This document shows, piece by piece, positions 1 through 10,448 of a DNA stretch of 64,000 nucleotides. Below the pieces are notes generated by a model. The model was not told the origin of the DNA, did no database searches, and worked only from the letters and a program-made list of their open reading frames with translations. Position 1 is the first letter of the stretch; each line of letters begins with the position of its first letter. Origin of the DNA: Zizania palustris (Eukaryota; Streptophyta; Magnoliopsida; Poales; Poaceae); the NCBI GenBank assembly GCA_019279435.1, contig JAAALK010000081.1:30575001-30639000 (forward strand), given 5' to 3'. The translations under genes were made by a program, and so were the position numbers.

Positions 1-513
1 TCCAGCACTCGGACATGCTTCTTCCCGAGTGAAGGTTTCGGAGGACTTGTGGTCCCACAAAGTTAGTCTTCACGAGTCGGCCAACTGCTTGACAGTCGGC
101 ATGAAACCACTCAGCAGGGTACTCGGGGTTATATCCCGACGACAATACTCAACCTTGTTTTTACACCTTGAGAGTTTGCAAATCTTTCCGAAGATGAGGA
201 GAACTTTAAAGATGAATGCGAAGATGTTATTGATGAAGACATAGAAGATTATGGTTCAAGCCTAGTCTAAAAAAGGAGTTTAGACAATAGTGAATGCTTG
301 AGTGTTTGTAATGCCGGCTATTAGAAACATTGACCGAATGACATTTGAGTAAGAAGTATTTTTTTTGAAATAGGTCATACGACTCCGACTTTGTTTGAAG
401 GCGGGAATATGATATGATTGACTTTTCAGGAGATCACTCATTTTGATACTATTTTCACCTAAATGTGTTTAACGTTGGAGTTTTAATGATAATGAGATTT
501 GGTATCAATTAAC
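1..513. other. Unassigned sequence downstream of NLR-A
   Basis: No recognisable gene. Only short unsupported open frames occur, and no domain is visible. It lies just 3' of the leftward NLR-A stop codon, so part of it may be the NLR-A 3' untranslated region. The first 170 bases look like dispersed repeat sequence, but I cannot name the family. Confidence 0.4.
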
Positions 514-3500
514 TCACGGATGCGGCTTCTCCACGAATTTCGATCTCATTGGATGCGCCTCGACTTGCCGCCTCAAATGTTGCAGCCCTTCTACTCCACG
601 AAATACAACCACTTCCTCCAGCCGGAGCAGGTGCTCGATGCCGTCGATGGCACCGAGTCGTGAAGAACACAGGAGCTGGAGTGACTCGAGACCACGCACC
701 TCCCGTTCGATGACAAGCTTGGGCATCTCCGGGACGGCGAAGCACAGGCGCTTCAGATTACAGAACGCGCCACTCGGCCACACAAATCCTTGTGCTCCAA
801 ACGTCGAGGCATCCTCTGCCTCTGCCAGTTTGAGATTGACCAACTCCGGCAGAGACCACTGCAGCTGCGGCAGAGCATCGCAGCCAAGGCTGGTCTCAGA
901 TAAGCACAGATTTTCGAGGTTTTTCGACTCCATGACTAGCTTGGGCAATGCGGCCAGCTTGCCGCGTAGCTTGAGGGATTGAAGAGGACATGGAACTGGG
1001 ACCTCCACTTTATTTAGGAAGTCCAGGTTACCGGAGTCGCCGAAATCGATGGACAGAGAACGGAGAAGTAAATTCGGCAGGGACAGACATTTCTGGAGGG
1101 ATTGCACAAGATCATTGACAACTTGGCTGCCGGCGCCGGGAGCAGCCTTCCGTCGACGCAAGATTTTCACCTTGCTCAATTTGGGCATGAGAGGCAATGC
1201 TTTGACAAAACTGGGGCTTTCGTCGATGAAGAATCCCGCCAATGTATGCAGGTTGCAGGTGGAGCTCTTGTTGCTAGGACAAGAGTTAATCTGGAACTGG
1301 CCAAACAGGTTGCTTAGCTTCGGGAGGTGGATGACTTCCACTGGCAGAGTGGCCACGCTGGTGCCCCTTGTGTCCAGCGTCACCAGATGTCTCAGCTTGG
1401 CAATCTTGCGAGGGATTTTGGTCACCCCAGCGTTCCCTCTGATGCTCAGATACACGAGCAGCGATGACTTGCAGACAGTTTCAAGATTCTCGTCCTGCAG
1501 GTTGCTGCAGTCCTCAAGATCCAACACGCGCAACAGCGTGTAGCCTGCCAAGTTCATAAGAGCTTTACTTGCCTGCCCGGAAAACGTGAGTGATCGGACG
1601 CCAACTAAATCGACACTTGTCCCAATCTTGTGAGGTGTGGTGCTCTCGTTATAGAGAACGAGTCGACGAACACTCCTCGCATGCCCTTTTCCCATGCCAC
1701 CGCCGTCGTGCATATGAATCCAAGTGGCATAATCCTCAGAGCGCGCCCTCTCCATCATGAACTCCAGCATCACTCGACGAACTCGAAATCTCTTCACCTT
1801 TCCATTCAAGCTAACATCTGTTGGCACGATGATGTTATGGTTGAGCAGGTCTTGGAAGCACTCCTTCACCTCAGTTTCCATAATCAACTCCTCCGCGAGC
1901 CATCTTCGGACGACACTTTTGGTCTTGAAAATGTCGTCCTTGCGATACGTCGTGGTCAGTGACAGCAAGCAGTCCTGCCAGTTGGTCGTTTCATTCTTCA
2001 GGCTGTCGTAGCTACGGTTCAGTACGCGATTCATACGTGAGAAAGCTTCGATGTCAGTGCGGTGCAGCAGGGAGCCGATAGTATGGCAAGCCTGCACGCA
2101 GTCGTTTGCGTTCCACTCTCTCTCGCCTTTGATATGATTAGCCATGTTAATTATAGCAAGAGGAAGGCACTCGCACGCATTCAAGATCAAGTCCAGATGT
2201 TGCACCGAAGTGACACGGCATTGTCCATGCGCATCAGAGGCCTTTCGTCTCAGCAGGGCTCGGGCGGAAGGCTGATCAAGAGGCTGCATCTTCTGAACCA
2301 TGCAGTTTTGACAGTAGTTCCGAGCTATACGTCCATTTCTCGTGGTAAAGATGATTCTGCTACTCATGCCGTTATCAGGGCAAATAGACAGTAAATGCCC
2401 CAACACTGCTGATTTCTGCACGCCTTTGATTACGATCACGTACCTGCAGTGCACATTACCAAAGATGAAAAACGAGTCAATCTTAACGCACAAAATTAAA
2501 GATTGTCTTCTAACCTCTAACCTTTGTAAGCAATTTTTCTTGAAAGGAGCGGTAGATCTGCTGATATATTAAAGAAGAGAAAAAGTAGTTAACATATGTG
2601 AGATTCTAAAGAAGCTCTCAGTGGCCAAAGAGGCCAACACTACACATTACACCATGGTCAGGGGTGGGGACTAAAGGAGGCTGGTCCCCGAGAGGAGGGG
2701 GTGGCACACTAACAACATTTTGCTAGCTACCAGCATCTCGTAAGATTAAGTGAAAGATCTGGAGCTCCCAAGATTGAGTTATGTGGAAGATGCGACGGTT
2801 TCTCTCCTTCCACAGGTTCCAAATTATGTAGATAAAGATGTCATCTATGGCATGTCGATGGGATCCTGAGGCGGTGCTGGATATCGACTTCCAGTGAGAG
2901 ATGATACAATCAACCTGGGTAAAGGAGGAGTATCTCGGAATAGCTTGCCAAGTGGAAATAAGCCGCCAAACCCCTCTTGCAAAAACATGGTTGAATAAAG
3001 TGACGAGTGGGAGATACGCTCGTTGGAAGGCAAGGGTGAAAAAATGCCAACGTTCGTCGCCTGATCTAAAATCTTTTGGAGAGGGTCGATAGCCAACAGG
3101 AAAAGCAGAGGGGAAATAGGATCTCCCTGGCAAAGACATCGATGATGCACAACACGTTTTTCGGGGCTCCCATTTATAATGACTTGCGACGAGGAAGTAA
3201 CCAGTAGCATGCAGATCCAATTCCATCACCTTGCCCCCAAACCCTGCCTTTCTAGGAGTTCCATAAAAAACTCCCAACTCACTGAGTCAGAAGCTTTAAC
3301 TATGTCCAGCTTGATGAACAAAGCAGGAAATTTGGTAGTGTGGAGCAGCTTGAGCGTGTGTTGTACTCTGATGAAGTTATCATGGATTACCTTTTTTTAT
3401 AAAGGCACTCTGGCAAGGGGACACTAGCTCGTTCAAGCGTTTGGCAAGGCGAGAAGCAAGCACTTTGGTAATAATCTTGACAATGGCATTCATTAGGCTA

Positions 3501-5870
3501 ATAGGACGATAATCCCCGACCTTTGAGCAGCTCACTTTTTTGGGATGAGGATGATATGCCTTGTGTTGAGGAGCCGGAGTTTTCCTTGCTTGAGGTTGTA
3601 GAACTAGGAGAAGGCAGCTGGACTAGGCGCCTTTTCTGGATTGAGATCAAAGACTGCTCTTTTGATTTCTTCTTCTGAGAAGGGAAGTTCAAACTCGCTA
3701 AGATTGTGACTCGGGAGATCAAGGGAATCCCAGTTAAAATAGAGCCGATGGGGGGACTTCTGGCCAAGGGATCCTCTAAAGTGAGAAGTGATGATATCCT
3801 CCTCTTCTTGAGAGGTTGCTAGGCTATTATCCCCCTGAAGGAAAGGGATAAAATTCTGTTGTCGGCGCCCATTGGCCTTCAGGTGGAAAAAACTTGTATT
3901 TACATCCCCTCTTTTAAGAAAATTTGGCGAAAACGTTGTCGTAGCCTTATCTTGTCGATGGCTGCAAGCCCAAAGAGTCGGTGCTTAAGCCTAGACCAAA
4001 GTAAGGACTCCCTTGGATAGATAGGCCTGAGCTCCTCTGCCTTATCTAGTTGGGAGATAACTTCTGTAGCAACGGCGGCTTGAAGCCGGATATCGCCGAT
4101 ATGATTCTTGCTCCATCTCTTGAGGCAGTGAGCCGTGTGGAGCAGACGAGAGAAAAATCGTTGGAAGGCATCCATGGAAGGAATAAGCAATTTTACAATG
4201 CGGTTTAGAATGAATTCTAACCTTTGTAAGCAATTGGTTTTCACGATATTGTGTTGTTGGGTTGAGCTTTTAGATTACCGGATTAAAAACCTTGAAGTTG
4301 AAAAATCCCACCCAAAACATTTATAGCTTGTTTGGGGGGCTTCAAATTGAAAAGGTTGGTTCAATTTTTCAGCTTAGCTTTTCTATTCTAGTTTATTTTT
4401 TGATCAACGCAACTTTTAAATTTCATAATGTAGAGTTAACATTTAGACCATTCAAAACATATTTAGATTATAGAAAATAACTCGTGAGACACTACGACAA
4501 ACGGAGTGTTTGTCGAGTGCCTAAGGTTTCGCTGAGTGCATTACCTCGAGCACTCGACAAAAACTAATTTGCCAAGTGTACCGTAAAACACCCTCATGCA
4601 GTTAGGTCATTTTATTCGGGCGTTACAAGTGATAGTGAAAGTAACGATGTCGTCGTGGCCACATGCAGCTCTAAGAGCAACTCCATTGTACTTCTTATCA
4701 TACTTGCTATCCCCTAAATTAACAAGACTAGTTCAAAAGCATCTCTATTAGACTTGTTATTTTAGATGACTCTCTATTCTTCCCCCACACCTATCACATC
4801 TAGAAAACCAACCAAACTTGTTACTCCGTTAAGTGTTGAGTTTGTTTAATTGTTTTCATTTTATTTGCTTATATATAAATTGATAAAATATAGTTATATT
4901 CAAATAGGAAGTCACGTTAAACAATTATATTGGAGTGAATATCAAAATAACAAGTCAATTTTAATAAAAAGATTTATTGTTAATATGAATAGCAAATCAA
5001 AAACAACAAGCTCGGTAAAATGAAAGCAGAAACAAACTCGCTCTGTTAACAAATGGCGGGAAATCGAGGACGAGGAGGAGAATGGTTGGCGCACCTCTTG
5101 TCGGCGACGATTTCTTTAAAACGGCCTTCAAGATATGTTAACTTGGATGACGGCGGTATGTCGACGTTGAATTCGCGGAGTATGTCCCTGAGGAGGTCGT
5201 CGGCGTTGTCGGAAGCAGACACCGAGGCCTTGCATTTGATCTCTTCGTCTCGGCTGACCTGCTCGTACGACAGAGTAGCAAGAAGAGACTTGCCGGAGCC
5301 GCCAAATCCATCAATGACGATGACCCTGAGCTGGCTCGCCTTGCCGTCGCCCTTCGCCAGCAGCCTGACGAGCTCCGCCTTGGGTCCATCCAGGCCTTCC
5401 GGGTGAGCCTCGTTGGGATGGGCGGCCACTCCATTACTGCCGTGGTCGTGGTTTTGAGCGGCGGCGGCGGCATGTTGAGGATGATACGTATTCACCCTCT
5501 CCCTAGCTTCACGGACCAGCTTGGTTATTGCGTCAATGTCGTCGGCGAGCTTGCCGCGGGCAAACGTGGTCTTCATGTGGTGGATTCTGTAGCAGAGGGT
5601 TCCTTGCTCGTGCTCGCAGCCGGCGACCCTCAGGTTGTAGAGGTCGACGCAGTTGTCGATCTTGAGGCGTATATCCCTGAGGTCCGCCATCCAGCTACGG
5701 ATCCCCTCCCGATCCGCCTTCCCCATTGCTTCGTTGATGGACCTCAGCTCCTTTTTGATGAAGTCGATGCGGCCCGGGAGATCAGCCCGCCGCTTGTGAC
5801 TCTCGTGCAGCTTGTTGAAGATCTTCACGACTATGTCCACACCAATAATCCCAGGGTTCCCGCCATCCAT
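514..5870 (-). CDS. NLR-A: CC-NB-ARC-LRR immune-receptor-like protein with degenerate NB-ARC motifs
   Basis: Two exons, 5870-5095 and 2443-514, join in frame (AG|G at residue 259) into about 901 residues. Order: Rx-N-like coiled coil (about 1-130), linker with an Ala/His/Asn-rich patch, NB-ARC with P-loop GFGGSGKS at 188-195, then leucine-rich repeats to the C terminus. NLRs are intracellular pathogen sensors. Several switch residues are unusual: the kinase-2 segment reads YVIVIKGVQ (260-268) and lacks the acidic pair of the usual LDD; the GLPLA site is ECLPLA (near 350); the MHD position reads VMLE (near 484). RNBS-B (SSRIIFTTR, 286-294) is normal. The 2651-bp intron carries a LINE insertion. 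An in-frame upstream ATG at 5915 would add 15 residues; I chose 5870 because the coiled coil starts just after it. No integrated decoy domain was recognised. The gene could be a sensor partner of NLR-B or a decaying copy, but the reading frame is intact. Confidence 0.85.
2516..2535. repeat. Left 20-bp target-site duplication of the LINE insertion
   Basis: TCTAACCTTTGTAAGCAATT here is repeated exactly at 4216-4235. The two copies bracket the LINE remnant in the NLR-A intron, which fits target-primed reverse transcription. Confidence 0.9.
2536..4215 (-). mobile_element. 5'-truncated, internally decayed L1-type LINE in the NLR-A intron
   Basis: Leftward open-frame fragments resemble plant L1 polyprotein. 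The endonuclease-RT linker is near 4130-3900 (KHRLFGLAAIDKIRLRQR). Reverse-transcriptase sequence lies near 3120-3040 (QGDPISPLLFLLAIDPL). A zf-RVT-like tail is near 2990-2740 (IIWNLWKERNRRIF). The frames are broken, and the expected catalytic YADD stretch after the RT fragment is absent, so the copy is dead. The 1680-bp insert is flanked by an exact 20-bp duplication. Its 3' end faces left with a short A-rich tail on the minus strand. The endonuclease domain is missing, as in most plant LINE copies. Confidence 0.9.
4216..4235. repeat. Right 20-bp target-site duplication of the LINE insertion
   Basis: Exact second copy of 2516-2535, at the 5' (truncated) side of the element. Confidence 0.9.
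4490..4640. repeat. CACTA-like terminal sequence / MITE fragment
   Basis: Begins with CACTAC and carries several degenerate copies of a GTTTGTCGAGTGCC-type motif in both orientations. The same motif family recurs at 42,745-43,217, 48,640-48,860 and 63,785-63,835. The right boundary is unclear. It lies in the NLR-A intron between the LINE and exon 1. The rest of 4236-5094 is AT-rich intron without recognisable features. Confidence 0.45.
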
Positions 5871-6230
5871 TGCTTCTCTATCTCTCCACACCAATTTTGT
5901 GATGTGAAATCCCAAGAAACTAATGATCGATTGTAACCTATAAGAATGATATGTGAAATTATATACATTAATAAACGAAGCCAGTTGTAAATTATTGAAT
6001 ATCTAACGACGTTAGCAGTCAACTCAACGCTCGACAGCAGCGTGGATGTATAATGTGACAATTTGGCAAGTACGAGGTGTTGAATGAATATTCTGTGGAA
6101 AAACCTAAACCTAAATGATAAATCTGATGAGGTTAGGAGTGCAAGATTGGTGGTCTACTTCAGCTCAACGCTAACAAGCATCCTCATCGTCGTCCCCAAA
6201 TTTTGCGCCACTCCTCTTGCCGATCCGAGC
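5871..6230. promoter_or_regulatory. Shared divergent promoter interval of the NLR pair
   Basis: Only 360 bp separate the start codon of NLR-A (leftward) from that of NLR-B (rightward), so both promoters and both 5' leaders must fit here. An AT-rich core lies near 5940-6000, and a short near-repeat (CTCAACGCT context) occurs at about 6025 and 6165. No defined element was identified beyond that. The arrangement fits co-regulated paired NLRs. Confidence 0.6.
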
Positions 6231-9200
6231 ATGGATAGTGCCGCTGCGATTGCGGTGGACTCCGTGCTCCACAAGATCCAGGCCCTGCTGGAGGATGAGT
6301 CGTTGGCTGAGTCCATGCCCGCGTTTGGCCGGAACATGGCCGGCATACAATCGTCCCTCGAGTCCATGAAACAGTCCTTCGTCACGACGCAGCTGGTCGA
6401 CCATCCACCAGGCAGTCCGATCTGGACTTGGATGAGGGATTTGAGGGAGCGAGCATACGACGTGGAGGATCAGATCGACAGGTTCATGATCGCTAATGGA
6501 AGCCCTCCCAGTCCCAGTGTGAGGCTGCAGAAGCACGGCTTCAAGGGGTTGCTGCAGAGGACCAACGACTTGCTCAGCAACGTCAAAGCTCGCCGCCGCC
6601 TCTCCGGTGATATCCAAAAACACAAGGACCACGTCTTGCAGTTGCACGCCGTCCTCCCCTCTCTGGCGGCGTCCCCGAGTACGAGGAGGACCGACGACGT
6701 CGACTGCGGATCATCATCCGTCCATAATACTCCGATCCAGGCGCTGGCCGCCGGAGAGGTCACCGTCGGTTTGGACGGGCCACGGGATGAGCTTATCAAG
6801 CTGCTCATGGTCATGGAGTCCGAGTCCGAGTCCGAGTCGGAGTCCGCAGCGCGGCTCAAGGTAGTCTCCGTTGTTGGATCAGGAGGCATGGGTAAGACCA
6901 CTCTCACTCAACATGTCTACTCCACCATCGGACCACACTTTCACTGCCGAGCTTGGGTAGTGGTATCACAAATGAATATTCGGGAGATTCTTACGGACCT
7001 GCTTCGCCAAGTTTGCGGCGACGAGGAGGAAGAAGAGGAAGGCAAATGCGATGAGAGGCATCTCGTCAAAAAGATCAGAGAATCCCTGCATCATCGACGG
7101 TATAGTATATATATACCTCATATGCTGCTACTTACTACATACTAAGCTACTATGCGTTTAGTTTTGTCAATTGTCAGCTCAGATCCTTGGTATATTTTGC
7201 ATGGAATTCACTAATTGTCAGCTCATTTTAACCTGTTGTTCTCCTCTGATTGAAACAACTAATGATACAGGTACCTACTTGTTCTTGATGATCTATGGAG
7301 CTTGGAAGCATGGGAAACCATTAAGTTTGCTCTGCCTATGGATAGTAACGGCAGTAGAATAATCACAACAACTCGTGTTCAAAGTGTTGCTAAATCATGC
7401 TCTTCTCATTGGAATGACATTGTTTATGAGATTAGACCTCTCAGCACAGATGACTCCAGAAGGCTGTTTTACACAAGGATCTTTGGGTCTGACACTTGTC
7501 CTCCACACTTGGTACAAGTTTCTGAAAAGATTTACAAGAAATTTTCTGGCGTGCCGCTTGCCATAAAGACTATTTCCAGTTTATTGGCCACCAAGGCACG
7601 TACAGAGCAAGAATGGTGGGAGGTGGATAATTCTCTTGGCAATTATGGTGCAGGAAATACCATATTTGAAGGAATAGCTAGCATATTACATGTCAGTTAC
7701 TGTGATCTTCCCCTCCATCTCAGGACATGCTTGTTGTACCTAAGTCTTTTTCCACAGGATTATGTGATTACCCGTGATCGTTTAGTGATGAGATGGATAG
7801 CTGAAGGATTCATAATTGAAGAACCCGGCAGAAATCTTAAGGAATTGGGAGAGAGTTACTTCAATGAGCTTATTGAAAGAAGCTTCATTCAACCAGTCCA
7901 TGTTGGCTGTGACGGTCAACCGGAGTATTGTCGTGTGCATGACTTGGTGCATGACTTCGTCGTATCCAAGTCAGCTGAAGAGAACCTTGCCATATCTTTA
8001 GGTGACCAGGAACCTGCATCTATATCACTTAGCACATTTCGCTGTTTGGCCTTGAGCACTATCAATGAGAAACATCATGTCCCAGATTTAGTGGCCCAAT
8101 CTAACTCTCATATACGGTCACTATCCATCTCTGGCAGTTTGGGATCAATACCTTTTCTTCAAATTTTCAGTCGTCTGCGTGTGTTAGACTTGGAGGATTG
8201 TCAGAATTTGCAGGATCAACATTTCAAGGAGATTGGTAGCCTTTTGCATCTAAGGTACTTGAACATCCGGGACACCCCCATCGGTGAGCTCCCTGATCAA
8301 ATTTTTGAGCTAAAATTCTTGCAGACACTAGATCTTCGAGGTACTCAAGTTCAAGAATTTCAATCAAATATCGTGCAGCTATGCAGTCTAGCATTTCTAC
8401 TTTGTGATAGCAGGTTGAGGTTACCAGTAGGTATAGGGAACATGAAAAGACTTTCCCTTGTGTCACAGTTTGACTTTTTAAGGAACGAAATAGCTGTTGT
8501 AGAAGAGCTTGGTAATCTGTCCAATCTAACAGAGCTTGTGATATGGTGGTCTCCAAGCTTGGAATCAAATAACACTGAGAGATATGAACGTTTTGCATCC
8601 TCACTTTACAGGTTGAATAAGCTCCAATCTCTGTCTATACATGGAACTGACAGTTCCGTGGACCTCTTACATCGCCTGTACCACCCTATACGGGGACTAA
8701 AGAAGTTTCAGATGAACAAAGACTGTTATCTTAGCAGTATCCCAGAGTGGCTCAGATCACTTCCAAACCTCGCCTATGTTTGTGTTGATGTCAAGGAAGT
8801 AAAGAACAAAGACCTGCAGTTGCTCTCTTGTCTACCTCTGCTTACCTATCTATCTCTGTCATCAAGAGTTGTGCCAACAGAAAAGCTTGCCATCTGTAGC
8901 AAAGGGTTCTTGGTTCTGCAGGAGTTTCACTTGCATTCTGCTTGGGCTAACCTAACCTTTGAGCCAGGCTCTATGCCAAAGATTGAAAGGTTGTTGTTTG
9001 CATTCCATGTCTTGACTGCTGACAAGGATGGATTCTCTTTCAGCATTGAAAACCTGAAACACCTAAGGAGATTTGACGCAAGAATCAACAGTGAGGGTGC
9101 AGATGCTTCGCAAATCAAAGCTGTGGAAGACGCCATAAAAAAAGCTGCTGAAAGCCATCCAAACCGTCTTATAGCTAACATTCTGACATTGGGAAACTTG

Positions 9201-9266
9201 GTTGACAATGAAGGAAGGGATGGAGCAAGAAAACTGGTATATGGAAGGACAAATTCTTCAAATTAG
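6231..9266 (+). CDS. NLR-B: canonical CC-NB-ARC-LRR disease-resistance-type protein
   Basis: Exons 6231-7099 and 7271-9266 join in frame (CG|G) into 954 residues. Order: Rx-N-type coiled coil (about 1-130); linker with a (Glu-Ser)n tract encoded by repeated GAGTCC (about 197-206); NB-ARC; LRRs from about 530. Visible motifs: P-loop GSGGMGKTT (near 215), kinase-2 YLLVLDDLW (291-299), RNBS-B SRIITTTR, GVPLA, RNBS-D CLLYLSLFPQDY, and VHDLVHDFV at the MHD position. All switch residues look functional, unlike in its head-to-head neighbour. The intron (7100-7270) falls just before kinase-2, the same position as in NLR-A, which indicates shared ancestry. An upstream in-frame ATG at 6084 exists, but MDSAAA at 6231 fits family starts better. 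Executor-type role in a pair is inferred. Confidence 0.9.
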
Positions 9267-10204
9267 CTGATACATTCTTTGCCATGGAAAGCGACATGTG
9301 AGTTTGATTCTACACATCCACTCACCTGCTCCTTTACATTTATAAAAGTAGAAATTCTCAGTTCCCTTTTTCCCAAAATGCATCTCATGCACCTTCAGTT
9401 CTTGTTTCAACATATTTTATCCTTTGCGACACCAGTTTTTAGCAATCTATTCACTGGTATCAAAATCTTGCTGTTTCTCAAGTTCTGATAACAAGTCTTT
9501 TTGTCCTATATTCTTTCCAGCTGGTGTTACATAGGGTTTAAGCCTTTTCTCAGTTATCTACTTATCTGAGCTGATATTTATTGCTAAACTAGAACCCTGC
9601 ATATGTCAAATGAAAGGAGTGGCTCCACATTGGTTGAAGATGGGCTGTCAAACCAATTTCTCGATATCATATGTGTTTTCTGTTTCTGGAATGCAATGGT
9701 ATCTTCATATTCATCCTTATGAATCTTTACAATATGGTTAATTTGGGTAATTCTCAAGAATAATATTTTTGATCGCCGCTCTTCCTTTGCTAGATCAGGC
9801 AGGCAGGTGCTACTGCTTCCTCCTCTGCTTCGACAGTAAGTCAGTAATGGCGCTGGTCAGCAGGAAGCTACAAGGTGCAGATTGAATCATTGATCATGTC
9901 CCTGGTATGAATTCATCAGTGACCTCAAGTTCTCAACTGAGATGAACCTGAATTGTTGCATGTAGCTTGCGAGATTGTATCCATTGGGGCAGAAGGACGT
10001 CCAGTCCAGAAACACGGTGGTGCATTGAAGGAATTTTCAGACACAATTGAGTTACAGACTAGACTTCCCTATACCCCCAATTCCATTTATTGCAAAAATA
10101 GGAACGAACTAGAACTGATTCAAAATCTGTAGCAAATGTCAGATTCCAGTGCAGGTCAGATATCGTTTTGTACAACACTACAACACAGTGGCATATATGT
10201 ACAA
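9267..10204. other. NLR-B 3' region, no further gene seen
   Basis: Mixed-composition sequence between the NLR-B stop and the Helitron 3' end. It probably includes the NLR-B 3' untranslated region. No conserved open frame or repeat was recognised. Confidence 0.5.
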
Positions 10205-10245
10205 CTAGTGAGAGGCCCGTGCGTTGCAACGGATGCATAATGTTA
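10205..10245 (-). repeat. Helitron 3' terminus with hairpin
   Basis: On the plus strand it reads CTAG, a short spacer, then CCGTGCGTTGCAACGG, which contains the self-complementary CGTTGCAACG. It is preceded by host A, which is T on the element strand. Confidence 0.85.
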
Positions 10246-10448
10246 ACGGCAATATATTTAGAATATGATATATTTGCCGAACACATTTGTTTAGTAATAT
10301 TGAGACGATAAGAAACAAAGTAATATATTATTCCTCAAAACAATACATAGAAGTATGCTTTCTATATAAAGTGTCATTGCATATTTATAATTACAAATCT
10401 GGTATGAAATCGTACAATATACTATACAGTGAGCACATCTTCTTTTAT

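Noticed and set aside
514..2493. Integrated decoy domain at the NLR-A C terminus
   Set aside because: Searched by eye for HMA, WRKY, kinase or zinc-finger sequence; only leucine-rich repeats were seen.
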